Positions 7,432 through 15,500 of a stretch of DNA of 64,000 nucleotides are shown piece after piece; the stretch's first letter is position 1, and each line of letters begins with the position of its first letter. A program made the translations under genes and the position numbers. Under the pieces are notes generated by a model. That model did not search any database and was not told the origin of the DNA. It saw only the letters and a list, made by a program, of their open reading frames with translations. The DNA comes from Streptomyces dioscori (GTDB taxonomy: Bacteria; Actinomycetota; Actinomycetes; Streptomycetales; Streptomycetaceae): assembly GCF_003024195.1 (NCBI RefSeq), contig NZ_KZ679050.1, positions 274,144 through 338,143 of the forward strand, read 5' to 3'.

Positions 7432-8109
7432 TCACGCCTCGGCGGCCGGCACCACGCTGAGGTGGCCCGCCGTGCGCCGGCCGCGGCCGGGTCTGCTCGT
7501 CCGGCGCTTCGCCGGTGCCGGGCGGCGGGCCTCGCGCAGGACCAGCGTCAGCCGTGTGTACCCCATGTCGTGCAGGGTCTTGGGGGTCTCACCGACGATC
7601 CGGCAGGTGCTCCCCCACCGCGGATCGGGATGCAGCAGCGGCCGCACGGCGCCGTCGTGCTCGACCGCGTGCCGGCCCACCGTGCGGATCCAGTGCGGCA
7701 GGCCGTGCCGGTAGGCGGCGTCCATGATCGGGTCCTGGGCGATGTCCCGCAGGATCGACTGGAGTCCGTGGTCGTGGCCGTGCCGCTCCACGGCGGCGGC
7801 GAAGTGCGCCAGCATCGGCAGGCACCAGCTCGACTCGTGCTCGGCGAGGACCGTGCCCGCGTCCGGGTGGAACAGCACGAACCGCAGGAAGTTGTCGCCG
7901 GGCATGGCGGTGGGGTGCGGGCCCACCGCGCGGAAAAGTGTCTCGAACGCGTCGTTGGCGAGGACGACGTCCCAGCGGTGGTCGACGACGACGGACGGAA
8001 AGGTGACGGCGTCCAGAAGTGCTGCGTAGTCCTGGAGGTACGCCTGGGCCTCAAGACTGTCGGGGACGGGCCGCGGCTGCGGCCGGGGCCCTCCTGCCTG
8101 GTATGCCAT
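7432..8109 (-). CDS. MmyB-like ligand-binding domain protein lacking a DNA-binding domain
   Basis: 225 residues. From about residue 25 to 190 it matches the ligand-binding (PAS-like) domain normally found behind the XRE helix-turn-helix of MmyB-type regulators: LLDAVTFPSVVVDHRWDVVLAN, GDNFLRFVLFHP and WGSTCRIVGETPKTLHDMGY. No helix-turn-helix precedes it, and the first 24 residues are Pro/Gly-rich. A basic tail follows. The start is uncertain: ATG 8109 is used, with GTG 8121 as the alternative. It is divergent from an XRE regulator that has no such domain, so the two may act as partners. It could instead be a sensor that lost its DNA-binding half. Confidence 0.7.
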   Translation of the reverse strand: MAYQAGGPRPQPRPVPDSLEAQAYLQDYAALLDAVTFPSVVVDHRWDVVLANDAFETLFRAVGPHPTAMPGDNFLRFVLFHPDAGTVLAEHESSWCLPMLAHFAAAVERHGHDHGLQSILRDIAQDPIMDAAYRHGLPHWIRTVGRHAVEHDGAVRPLLHPDPRWGSTCRIVGETPKTLHDMGYTRLTLVLREARRPAPAKRRTSRPGRGRRTAGHLSVVPAAEA

Positions 8110-8156
8110 CGGGAGGTCCACCCCTCTTGCCTATGCGGGCTTCACGCGGCGTCGTG

Positions 8157-8186
8157 ATCCTGCTACCCCGGCCGGAGCGGTGTCAA
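8157..8186 (-). promoter_or_regulatory. Candidate promoter of the MmyB-like gene
   Basis: On the minus strand, TTGACA (8181-8186) and CAGGAT (8157-8162) are separated by 18 bases, 48 bases before the ATG at 8109. The -35 box is a perfect match. Confidence 0.45.
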
Positions 8187-8223
8187 CTATCGTGGCATTT
8201 GGCGCCCGTTGACGGCTGAATCC

Positions 8224-8239
8224 CGCCACAGTTGTGGCG
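8224..8239. promoter_or_regulatory. Palindrome CGCCACA-GT-TGTGGCG between divergent regulators
   Basis: Perfect 7-bp arms with two bases between them, in the 277-base region shared by the MmyB-like gene and the XRE-led operon. It is a good operator candidate for the XRE protein. A second, looser repeat (GAGGGG-N8-CCCCTC, 8332-8351) lies closer to the XRE start. Confidence 0.45.
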
Positions 8240-8386
8240 AGACCTGGATGCGAGTTCGACCAAAGGGCTACTCTCCGGTCTTCGGGCAGTTCACGCTGCA
8301 CAACACGGATCCCCACAGGGACTTCACGTCCGAGGGGTCCGGTTCCCCCTCAGCGGTCGGTCGATCGAGACGTAGGAGAACTGTCG

Positions 8387-9046
8387 GTGACGGATGGCTT
8401 CGAGGTTCCGGGCGCCACGGCGACGGGTCTGCTGCCGGCCGTCGTGGCCCGGGTCGCCGGTCTGGCGGACCGGCTGGGCACACCGCACAGCGAGGTGTTC
8501 GACGTCCGCCGGCTGTCCGCCGCGTCGGGTGTCCCCGAGGTCGTGGTCGCGTCCCTGCTGAACGGCCGGTCGGCGGGCGAGCCCGACCTCCAGGCCCGGT
8601 TCCTGCAGCGCCTCGACCTGCTGCGCCGTACCCGCCTGAAGCCGAACGGCCGCCGGTACACCCAGCAGGAGATCGCCGACGGCGCGGGCATGTCGCGTCA
8701 GCAGGCGGGCGCCCTCATCAACGGCGACCGGCGCCCCACCATGGAGCACTGCGACGCCATCCAGCGCTTCTTCCGCGTCCACGCCGGTTTCCTGTCCGCC
8801 GAGGACCCTGAGGCACTGGTCGGCGCCCTGCAGCGCACCGAGCAGGATCTGCTCCAGCGGCTCGCCGACCGGGAGCGGCAGGCGGACCCCGCGATCGCGG
8901 ACGACCCGCTGGAGCGACTGCTGCAGGACCACGGGGTCCGCGGCATCGCCTGGCGGGCCGCGCAGCTGCCCACCGACCAGCACCGGGACAAGGTCGCCGA
9001 GTGGCTGGACATGCTCCTGGAGAGCGTCAAGCGGCCCGAGTCGTGA
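8387..9046 (+). CDS. XRE-family helix-turn-helix regulator
   Basis: 219 residues from the GTG at 8387, which has TAGGAG eight bases upstream. The helix-turn-helix lies at about residues 90-118 (YTQQEIADGAGMSRQQAGAL then INGDRRPT), within a larger fold typical of the Streptomyces XRE proteins that sit beside ImmA-like genes. It heads an operon with an HExxH protein and a membrane protein. The C-terminal third is predicted helical and acidic. It is probably the DNA-binding control element of the three-gene module. Confidence 0.8.
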   Translation: MTDGFEVPGATATGLLPAVVARVAGLADRLGTPHSEVFDVRRLSAASGVPEVVVASLLNGRSAGEPDLQARFLQRLDLLRRTRLKPNGRRYTQQEIADGAGMSRQQAGALINGDRRPTMEHCDAIQRFFRVHAGFLSAEDPEALVGALQRTEQDLLQRLADRERQADPAIADDPLERLLQDHGVRGIAWRAAQLPTDQHRDKVAEWLDMLLESVKRPES

Positions 9047-9060
9047 TCCGGGGGACCTCC

Positions 9061-9609
9061 GTGGGCGTCGGAAGGGAGATGCGCCGTCTGTGCGGCGAGC
9101 TCGTCGACGAGCTGTCGCTCCCGGCCCCCGCGGAACCCGGGGAGCTGTACGCGGCACTGTGCGGGGCCATGAGCAGCCGGCGCGGCCGACCGGTCCGCTT
9201 CCGTACGGCCCCCTTCCCGCCGGGCACCGCCAGCGGGCTCTGGCTCGACCTCGCGGACTGGGACCTCGTGGTCGTCGAGGAGCGCACCGCGCCCGACCAC
9301 CAGCTGGTGATTCTCGGCCACGAACTGTGGCACATGAGCGCGGGCCACCGCGGCCACCAGGTGGAGGGTGCGGCCGTCGCCGCCCGGCTGCTGTCGGACG
9401 ACGCCGATCTGCGGGCGACCGTCCGCCAGGTGGCGGCGCGCACCCGGTTCGACCTGGCCGACGAGAAGGACGCCGAGAGCTTCGGGCTGCTCCTGTCGAG
9501 CAGGTGCCGGGGGTGGCTGGCCGGTCCGGGCTCGCGCGGGCCCGTACGGCGCGAGGGTCTGGCGGGCCGCATCGAGGCGTCCCTGGGCTACCGCGGGCCG
9601 CAGGACTGA
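9061..9609 (+). CDS. ImmA/IrrE-like HExxH protein (regulatory metallopeptidase or toxin-like component)
   Basis: 182 residues with GHELWHM at 86-92, giving an HExxH zinc site (H87, E88, H91) in the context used by ImmA/IrrE-type peptidases. Such proteins often cleave or control a neighbouring XRE regulator, and the XRE gene lies just upstream. Streptomyces genomes often carry this pair with a MAB_1171c-type gene. GTG 9061 gives MGVGREMRRLCGELVDEL and follows GGGGGA at good spacing. The alternative GTG 9043 overlaps the XRE stop. No membrane segment is seen. Confidence 0.72.
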   Translation: MGVGREMRRLCGELVDELSLPAPAEPGELYAALCGAMSSRRGRPVRFRTAPFPPGTASGLWLDLADWDLVVVEERTAPDHQLVILGHELWHMSAGHRGHQVEGAAVAARLLSDDADLRATVRQVAARTRFDLADEKDAESFGLLLSSRCRGWLAGPGSRGPVRREGLAGRIEASLGYRGPQD

Positions 9610-9624
9610 GAGCGCCGGCACCTC

Positions 9625-10788
9625 GTGGACGGGTCCAGTTACTACCTGCCCGCCGTCGCCATGGCGGCCGTCCTGGCCGTCAAGTGCCCCTCGCTGCGGC
9701 GCTCCTGGCGTGATCCGCTGCTGCGGTCGGTGTGCTGGCTGCTGGCGCTGACGGGGCTGGTGTTCTTCTTCGCGGCGCCGCCGACCATCGCCGAGGTCAA
9801 CGACATCGTCGGCGTCACGAACGTCTCCGCGCCGCTCGTCTACTGTCTGCTGAGCGCGTTCAGCGCGGCTTGTCTGGTGCTGATCGTCAACTGGCGCGGC
9901 GGCCCGCCCGAACGGACCCGGCGGCTGTCCCGGCGCTGGATCACCGGGTACGGCGTCGTGATCGTGGCGCTGGTCGTACTGTTCGCCCTCGGTGACACCC
10001 CGGTCGAGCGGCTGCGGGACTTCGACACGTACTACGCCGACGAGCCGTTCGTCCGCGAGATGATCGTGCTCTATCTCGGCGCGCTGGCCGTGGCGGGTGT
10101 CGCGATGAACGTGATGTGCGGTCGCTGGGCGCTCCAGGTGCACGGCCGGCTGCGGGCCGGACTGCTGATCATCGTGGCGGGCTATGTGTGCAACATCGCC
10201 TATCTGACGGCCAAGTCCACCGCGGTGGTGGCGCGCTGGAACGGCGGGAACCTCGACCACCTGAGCACCGACGTGGCCCCGGTGCTCGCCTCGGCCGGGG
10301 CGCAGATCAGCGCGGTCGGCTTCTGTCTTCCGCTGGCCTGTCAGCGGGCCGGCGACACCTGGTCGACCTGGTGCACGTACCGCCGGCTCGGGCCGTTGTG
10401 GCGGGAACTGGCACCCGTTGCGCCATACGCGGGCCGCGCGGCCCGGATGTCCTGGTGGTCCCCCGCCGAACTCCAGGTCACCCGGCGGGAGTCGGACATC
10501 CACGACGGCCTGCTCAGCCTCCACCCCTACTTCGACGCCGGGTTACGGGCCCGCGCGCACGCCGCGGCCCTCGCGTCGGGCTCCGACCCGGCCCAGGCCC
10601 GCGCCGAGGCGGACGCGGCGATGGTGGCAGCGGCGATACGGTCCCGCACCGCCGCCCCCGAGGGCAGACCCCCCGAGTCCCCCACCCCGACGGAGCCCAC
10701 CGAGACCCCCCGCGACCTGGTACGCATGTCCCAGGCCCTGCACCACTCCCCGGTGGTGCAGGCCACCCGCACCGGGACCGCCCCCTGA
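9625..10788 (+). CDS. MAB_1171c-type multi-spanning membrane protein
   Basis: 387 residues starting with GTG. About seven hydrophobic segments fill the first 240 residues, followed by a cytoplasmic tail with RLGPLWRELAPVAP, VTRRESDIHDGLLSL and a Pro/Thr-rich end. This matches proteins annotated as MAB_1171c family putative transporters. No transport motif is visible, so a signalling role is equally possible. It is the last gene of the XRE / HExxH / membrane operon, 15 bases after the HExxH gene. A signal path from membrane to peptidase to regulator is an inference from gene order. Confidence 0.72.
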   Translation: MDGSSYYLPAVAMAAVLAVKCPSLRRSWRDPLLRSVCWLLALTGLVFFFAAPPTIAEVNDIVGVTNVSAPLVYCLLSAFSAACLVLIVNWRGGPPERTRRLSRRWITGYGVVIVALVVLFALGDTPVERLRDFDTYYADEPFVREMIVLYLGALAVAGVAMNVMCGRWALQVHGRLRAGLLIIVAGYVCNIAYLTAKSTAVVARWNGGNLDHLSTDVAPVLASAGAQISAVGFCLPLACQRAGDTWSTWCTYRRLGPLWRELAPVAPYAGRAARMSWWSPAELQVTRRESDIHDGLLSLHPYFDAGLRARAHAAALASGSDPAQARAEADAAMVAAAIRSRTAAPEGRPPESPTPTEPTETPRDLVRMSQALHHSPVVQATRTGTAP

Positions 10789-10811
10789 AGGACGACACCG
10801 CGCACCCCTTT

Positions 10812-10881
10812 CCTCGAAGGCGGCGCAGCCCCTTCGAGGGGCGCGGGGAACTGCGCGGCCGGCCACGACGCACCCGCAGTC
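10812..10881. repeat. Streptomyces intergenic repeat, copy 1 (GGGGCGCGGGGAACTGCGCG family)
   Basis: Contains a hairpin (CCTCGAAGG 10812-10820 with CCTTCGAGG 10831-10839) followed by the core GGGGCGCGGGGAACTGCGCG and a GGCCACGACGCACCCGCAG tail. Related copies occur at 29556-29628, 30509-30552 and 38076-38171, always just after a gene. The family is common in Streptomyces intergenic regions and probably acts as a transcription terminator or mRNA end. Confidence 0.8.
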
Positions 10882-10907
10882 GACACACAACCCAAGACCC
10901 CCGGACA

Positions 10908-11510
10908 TCAGGTCGCACTCCGCTCACTGACTGCCCGCAGGTCCCGCTCCCGCGCACGACTGCGCACCACGTCCGCCCGGGACCCCGCCGCCTCAACACA
11001 AGGCCGCCCGTCCCGCAGCAGCGCACCCCACCGCTCCCGACTCCAGTCGGCAGGACTGGTCCCCCGACGAACTCCCGCACGGGCGCGAGCAACCGCACAG
11101 GCTCCGCATGGAACGGAAAGTGCCCGGCGCCTTCGAAGATCTCCAGCCGGCTCCCCGGAGCAACTCGGGCGCGTCCTGCCCGAGGTCGGTGTCGAGCAGC
11201 GGGCATCAGATGCGCGAACAGCCGGGCCTGGAACGCCGGCCACCGAGTAGTCGGCCCGTGGCTTGTCCGCGGCGCCGTGGCCCAGCAGGTCGGGCGCGAC
11301 CCCCGTATGGGTGCGGGCCGGACCGGGGACGATCCCGGCCCAGGTCGCCGAGGAGTCGCCGATGCCGTGGATGAGGACGAGGGCGGGGCCCTCACCGGTC
11401 ACGCGGTAGGCGCGGCGGTGTCCGTGCACCACGCGGTGCCGCAGCCGCAGTTCGCCGTCGCCCACGGGCCGCAGCCGCGTGGCCCCGCACGGGCGCCGTC
11501 GTGGGATGCC
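10908..11510 (-). pseudogene. Decayed alpha/beta hydrolase gene
   Basis: Pieces of one alpha/beta hydrolase are found in order but in different frames. The N-terminal part reads LRHRVVHGHRRAYRVTGEG and ALVLIHGIGDSSATWAG, then LLGHGAADKPRADYSV. After that the frame is lost. A later frame gives RLFAHLM and GSRLEIFEGAGHFPFHAEPV, and another shift gives the end ADWSRERWGALLRDG to SERSAT. The region with the catalytic nucleophile elbow (GxSxG) is missing, and the total is about 600 bases where roughly 1,000 are expected. No plausible start codon is present near 11510. At least two frameshifts and internal deletions are needed. Confidence 0.75.
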
Positions 11511-11732
11511 GACCACCGGATCGTCTCCCCTCTGCGGGCCTTCGTTCCAGCGTGAGCCCCTTGTCCGACAACGGGTTTCCGTGCGGTTTCCCCTCGGCTG
11601 ACCGGGCGAACGAACACGCACGGAAAGGGCATTGTCAGTGGCGGACGGCAAGCTGGACCCAGCGCCACCGCTGTGCGGCGGCGCGAGCAGGACCGAAGAG
11701 CGGAAGCCGAGCCGAACCGGGAGAGCCGTCCG

Positions 11733-11960
11733 ATGCCGACAGCCGTACTGACCGATCACGAACGCACCGCCGTGCAGGCCTATCTGCGCCTGCTGCAGAC
11801 CGTACGAGCCGCCATGGACGCCCCGTCGGGTTCGGGGCGGCCGGTCGTCGTGCCGCCCTCGGCCCTCGCGGAGGCGGAGCGCGCGCTGGCCGCGGCGGGC
11901 CTTGAGGGCAACGAGGAGGCGTTCTTCCGCCTGCTGCACACCTGGTGCCCGGAGGTGTGA
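11733..11960 (+). CDS. Small hypothetical protein (75 residues)
   Basis: 75 residues, mostly alpha-helical in pattern, starting MPTAVLTDHERTAVQAYLRL and ending FFRLLHTWCPEV. GGGAG lies eight bases before the ATG. Codon use is typical for the organism, which supports a real gene. It lies between the hydrolase remnant and the phosphopantetheinyl transferase and converges with the latter. I recognise no motif and assign no function. Confidence 0.65.
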   Translation: MPTAVLTDHERTAVQAYLRLLQTVRAAMDAPSGSGRPVVVPPSALAEAERALAAAGLEGNEEAFFRLLHTWCPEV

Positions 11961-12008
11961 TGAACCACCGTCAGCCCCTGGGCCGCCCGTCGCCGGGCGG
12001 AGCCGCGC

Positions 12009-12752
12009 TCAGTCCTGCCCGTGCCGGCCGTCCTGCCCGTGCTGCCCGTCCTGCGCGTGCGGGACGGTCACCGAGGTCGCCACGAGTCCCCGGCTCACCG
12101 TCCAGCGTCCTTCGAAGCGGCCGATGCGACGGCCGTCCACCACCGGACCCGGCACGAGGAGTCCGGCGCTCAGGCCGCCGGACGTGGTGTGTCCGGGATC
12201 CATGAAGACCTCGATGTCGGCCTCCGAGAAGTCGAGCCATTTCCCGGTGAGGGGGAACCACGCCTTGTAGACCGACTCCTTGGCGCTGAACAGGAGCCGG
12301 TCCCAGTGGATCTGCGGGTGGTCGGCGGCCAGCTCGCCCAGCCGCCGGACCTCGTCGGGCAGCGCCACCGAGGGCAGCACGTCGGCGGGGAGCGGCAGAT
12401 GGGGTTCCGCGTCGATGCCGAGGGAGGCCAGGTCGGTGGCCCTGGCCAGTGCGGCGGCGGCGTAGCCCTCGCAGTGCGTCATGCTGCCGATCAGCCCCGC
12501 GGGCCAGCGCGGGGCTCCCCGGTCGCCGCTGAGGACGGCCTGCGGGGGCACGCCGAGCTTCTCCATGGCCCGTCTGGCGCACCCGCGGACCACGGTGAAC
12601 TCGCGGCGCCGTTTCTCGACGGCGCGCGCGATCAGCGCCTCTTCCCCGGGATACAGCTCGGGGTGGGGCGTCGGGGCCCCCATGCCCTCGGCGTGGTCGT
12701 CAGCGTGTGCCTCCACGGCCACGACCGACTCCGGGAGCAGTTCCTCGATCAC
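12009..12752 (-). CDS. 4'-phosphopantetheinyl transferase (Sfp/EntD type)
   Basis: 247 residues. It moves phosphopantetheine from CoA to carrier-protein serines, activating PKS, NRPS or fatty acid carriers. The magnesium/CoA motifs are present: GIDAEP with D114 and E116, and FSAKESVYKAWFPL starting at 155 with catalytic E159 and K163. WPAGLIGSMTHCEGY is the conserved central block. The GTG at 12752 is preceded by GGAGG nine bases upstream and lies 53 bases inside the metallophosphoesterase gene, so the pair is translationally coupled. The C-terminus ends in a short HGQDGRHGQD repeat. No carrier-protein gene occurs in this window, so it probably serves clusters elsewhere. Confidence 0.92.
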   Translation of the reverse strand: MIEELLPESVVAVEAHADDHAEGMGAPTPHPELYPGEEALIARAVEKRRREFTVVRGCARRAMEKLGVPPQAVLSGDRGAPRWPAGLIGSMTHCEGYAAAALARATDLASLGIDAEPHLPLPADVLPSVALPDEVRRLGELAADHPQIHWDRLLFSAKESVYKAWFPLTGKWLDFSEADIEVFMDPGHTTSGGLSAGLLVPGPVVDGRRIGRFEGRWTVSRGLVATSVTVPHAQDGQHGQDGRHGQD

Positions 12753-13605
12753 CGGATCCGACCTCCATCGGCAGAATGCGGCGCAGCTTGCCCGGCGGTT
12801 CCGAGCGCTTGCGCCACTCGCGGGGGTAACCCACCGACACCTCTTCGAAGCGGACGCCGTCGAGCCAGGTGGTGCGGGGAATGTGCAGGTGGCCGTAGAC
12901 CATGACGGCCACGCGGTGGGTGCGGTGCCAGTCCGCGGTGAGCCGGGTGCCGCACCACATGGCGAACTCCGGGTACCAGAGGACGTCCGTCGGGTGCCGG
13001 TCCAGCGGGTAGTGGTTCACGAGCACCGTGGGCAGCCCGTCGGGGATCTCCGCGAGCCTGCGTTCGGTCTCGGCCACCCGGGCCCGGCACCAGGCCTCAC
13101 GGCTGGGGTACGGGTCGGGGTGCAGCACGTGCTCGTCGGTGCAGACGATGCCGGTGCCGTGGGCGTACGCGAGGCCCTCTTCCTTGGTGGCGCAGCCCGC
13201 GGGCAGGAACGAGTAGTCGTAGAGGAGGAAGAGAGGGGCCACCACGACCGGTCCTTCGGGGCCCTCCCACACGGGGTAGGGGTCCTCGGGGGTGACCACG
13301 CCCAGCTCGCGGCAGAGCTGTACGAGGTATTCGTAGCGGGCCACTCCGCGCAGGGTGACGGTGTCCTTGGGGTGGGTCCACAGTTCGTGGTTGCCCGGTG
13401 CCCAGATCACCTTCTTGAAGCGCCGGCTGAGCGTTTCGAGGGCCCAGCGGATGTCGGCCACCGTCTCCGCGACGTCGCCGGCCACCAGGAGCCAGTCGTC
13501 GTCGGTCTCGGGGCGCATCTCCTCGACGAGGGCGCGGTTCTCGGCGTATCCGATGTGCAGGTCGCTGATGGCCAGCAGCCGGCCCTGACGGTCAGCCGTC
13601 GTCAC
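12700..13605 (-). CDS. Calcineurin-like metallophosphoesterase
   Basis: 301 residues with the full metal-site set: AISDLHIG (D15, H17), VAGDVAE, APGNHELW, VLVNHYPLD and YGHLH. The substrate is unknown. The GTG at 13605 is preceded by AGGGGG. The frame stays open further upstream, but that stretch is Arg/Gly-rich and unlike the family. It is co-transcribed with the phosphopantetheinyl transferase. This same pairing is, as I recall, frequent in Streptomyces, but its meaning is unknown. Confidence 0.88.
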   Translation of the reverse strand: MTTADRQGRLLAISDLHIGYAENRALVEEMRPETDDDWLLVAGDVAETVADIRWALETLSRRFKKVIWAPGNHELWTHPKDTVTLRGVARYEYLVQLCRELGVVTPEDPYPVWEGPEGPVVVAPLFLLYDYSFLPAGCATKEEGLAYAHGTGIVCTDEHVLHPDPYPSREAWCRARVAETERRLAEIPDGLPTVLVNHYPLDRHPTDVLWYPEFAMWCGTRLTADWHRTHRVAVMVYGHLHIPRTTWLDGVRFEEVSVGYPREWRKRSEPPGKLRRILPMEVGSGDRGTAPGVGRGRGGTR

Positions 13606-14207
13606 CCTCGCCCCCTCCCCGTGCCGGGACGCCTCGCGGCCGCCCGGATGAGAACACAAGAACACACGCCCCCGTCGCCGTACAAGAGCGACTCCGCCCC
13701 GGTCCGACCCTGACGCCGAGGCCCGCGCGGCACCCGGCCGCCCCACCTCGCGGACCACCCTCCGCCCCACCGCGCGGGACGGCACTCCGGCGCCGCGCAG
13801 CGGCACGCCCACCCGGACGGCGTCCGGGCGCTGCGCACGCCCCGGACACGGGTCCGCGCCCGCCCGCCGATCAGTCGGTCACCCGATCCGACGATCCGAC
13901 GACGGTGATATGGAGCACCGGTGGGCGCCCCGGCGCACCCCGCCGCGACCGCGCGGCACCGGCCCGGCGCAGGGCCTCTGACCTGCCAAGCGAGCCGCCG
14001 CGAGACCGTCGGACGGGCCCGTGCGGCGGGCCCGCCGGGCGATTCCGTAACACGCCCGTAGCAGCAGCACTGCTCAGGAACCCCTATGATCGGCCATACA
14101 CAACCGCCACGAACTCCCGTTTTCGAACGGCGGTTTTGTGTACCCACTAAACCTCTTGCCGAGCACGGCCTGCTTTGACGTGCCCGCAAACCTGAAAGGC
14201 GGCCTGC
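13606..14207. other. 602-base divergent intergenic region
   Basis: Lies between the metallophosphoesterase (minus) and the ATP-grasp gene (plus). I see no credible gene: open frames here are Arg/Pro-rich and lack ribosome sites. Its right end holds a TATGAT -10-like box (14085-14090) and the stem-loop described separately. The left part is very GC-rich, with a short direct repeat GATCCGAC. Confidence 0.6.
14098..14141 (+). promoter_or_regulatory. Leader stem-loop with T-tract, possible attenuator of the ATP-grasp gene
   Basis: ACACAACCGCC (14098-14108) can pair with GGCGGTTTTGTGT (14129-14141). A smaller hairpin, CCGTT-TTCG-AACGG (14117-14130), uses part of the same right arm. A TTTTGTGT tract follows the GGCGG. 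A TATGAT -10-like box at 14085-14090 would start transcription just before it, 110 bases ahead of the ATG at 14208. Alternative hairpins followed by a U-rich tract resemble an attenuator. A simple terminator is the other reading, but no plus-strand gene ends here. Confidence 0.4.
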
Positions 14208-15386
14208 ATGGTCTCTCGCGTACGCGTCTGGCTCAACCGCACGTACGCGGAGAACGTGTTCTTCATGGATCAGCTGCGGCGAAATCCGTGTGGCCGCGCG
14301 GTCGAGATCCACGCCACCCACGGTGACCCCGACTCCCCGATCCTGGCCGCCGCGGACATCGCCGCGATGGAGCCGGAGGGGCTGTCCCCGGCCGCCTACG
14401 TCGAGTACGCGCTCGACCAGTGTGTCCGGAACTCGATCGACGTGTTCGTGCCCGTCCTGCACCAGACCGCCCTGGCGGAGCACCGCGAGGAGTTCGCCGC
14501 GGTCGGCACGGCGCTGCTCGCGCCGCCCGCCGAGGCCGTGCACACCTTCCAGGACAAGGTCGTCGCGTACGAGGCCGTCGAGAAGCTCGGCGTGCCGACG
14601 CCTCCGTGGTGGCGGGTCCGCACCGCCGACGAGCTGATCGCCGCGGTCGACGAGCTGGAGGCCGCCGGTCACAAGGCGTGCTTCAAGCCCGCTTCCGGAG
14701 CGGGTGGCGTCGGTTTCCGCATCATCACGCGCACCCCCTTCTCGCTCATGCACCTGAGCGGCTTCCCCAGCCCGTACATGCCGCTGGACCTGGTCGTCCA
14801 GGCGCTGCGGCAGGCGGACGAGCCCGTGGACTGGCTTGTCATGCCCCTTCTGGGTGAGCCCGAGGTGTCCGTGGACTGCCTCACCGGCCCGGACGGACGG
14901 GTCCGGATGGCGGTCGGCCGGACGAAGAACGGTCGGCGGCGCGGTTTCACGCTCGACCCGTCGTTCATCGAGCCCGCCCGGGTCCTCGCGGAGGGCTTCG
15001 GGCTGCACTACCTGACGAACATCCAGTTCCGGATGCTCGGTGACGAGCCGGTCCTGATGGACGTGAACACGCGCCCGGCGGGCGGTCTGCACCAGCTCTC
15101 GCAGTGCGGGATCAACGCGCCGTGGGCCGCCGTGCGTCTCGCGCTCGGCGAGGAGCCGGGCGATGTCGTCCCGCCGTTCCTCGGTTCGGACTACGCGGTG
15201 GTCTCCGGGCCGCGCGCGGTGCGTCCCGTGTCGGCGCCGGAGCAGCACACGGACCTGGACCTGCCCGCCCATGTGCCGGCGCCGGACGCCGCCGCCGAAG
15301 CGCAGACGGCCCATGCGACCCACCCGGCCAAGGCGACGCATTCGGCTCAGGCCTCGCAGTCCTCGGACAGGCCCCTGACGGTCTGA
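14208..15386 (+). CDS. ATP-grasp domain protein
   Basis: 392 residues with a carbamoyl-phosphate-synthase-like ATP-grasp fold. FQDKVVAYEAVEKLGVPTPP leads into the ATP lobe, with KPASGAGGVGFRI as the glycine-rich loop, VMPLLGEPEVSVDC as the hinge region and VLMDVNTRPAGGLHQ as the metal-binding strand. Such enzymes join a carboxylate to an amine or thiol using ATP. Substrates are unknown and no partner gene adjoins. The ATG has GAAAGG upstream. The C-terminal 60 residues are Ala/Thr/Ser-rich and low in complexity. Confidence 0.8.
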   Translation: MVSRVRVWLNRTYAENVFFMDQLRRNPCGRAVEIHATHGDPDSPILAAADIAAMEPEGLSPAAYVEYALDQCVRNSIDVFVPVLHQTALAEHREEFAAVGTALLAPPAEAVHTFQDKVVAYEAVEKLGVPTPPWWRVRTADELIAAVDELEAAGHKACFKPASGAGGVGFRIITRTPFSLMHLSGFPSPYMPLDLVVQALRQADEPVDWLVMPLLGEPEVSVDCLTGPDGRVRMAVGRTKNGRRRGFTLDPSFIEPARVLAEGFGLHYLTNIQFRMLGDEPVLMDVNTRPAGGLHQLSQCGINAPWAAVRLALGEEPGDVVPPFLGSDYAVVSGPRAVRPVSAPEQHTDLDLPAHVPAPDAAAEAQTAHATHPAKATHSAQASQSSDRPLTV

Positions 15387-15500
15387 TCCGGCAGCAACTG
15401 CTCCGGGACCGGCCGCGGCGACCTGCAGTTCACCTCGGTCACAGCCGGGTTGACCGGGCCGACCGTCATGGAGCGGAGTACGAACCTCGGGGGTGCCCGG

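Noticed and set aside
13602..15341. A 579-codon minus-strand frame covering the ATP-grasp gene and the upstream gap
   Set aside because: It is antisense to an ATP-grasp gene with clear motifs and is Arg/Gly-rich. It gives no support for a gene in the 602-base gap.
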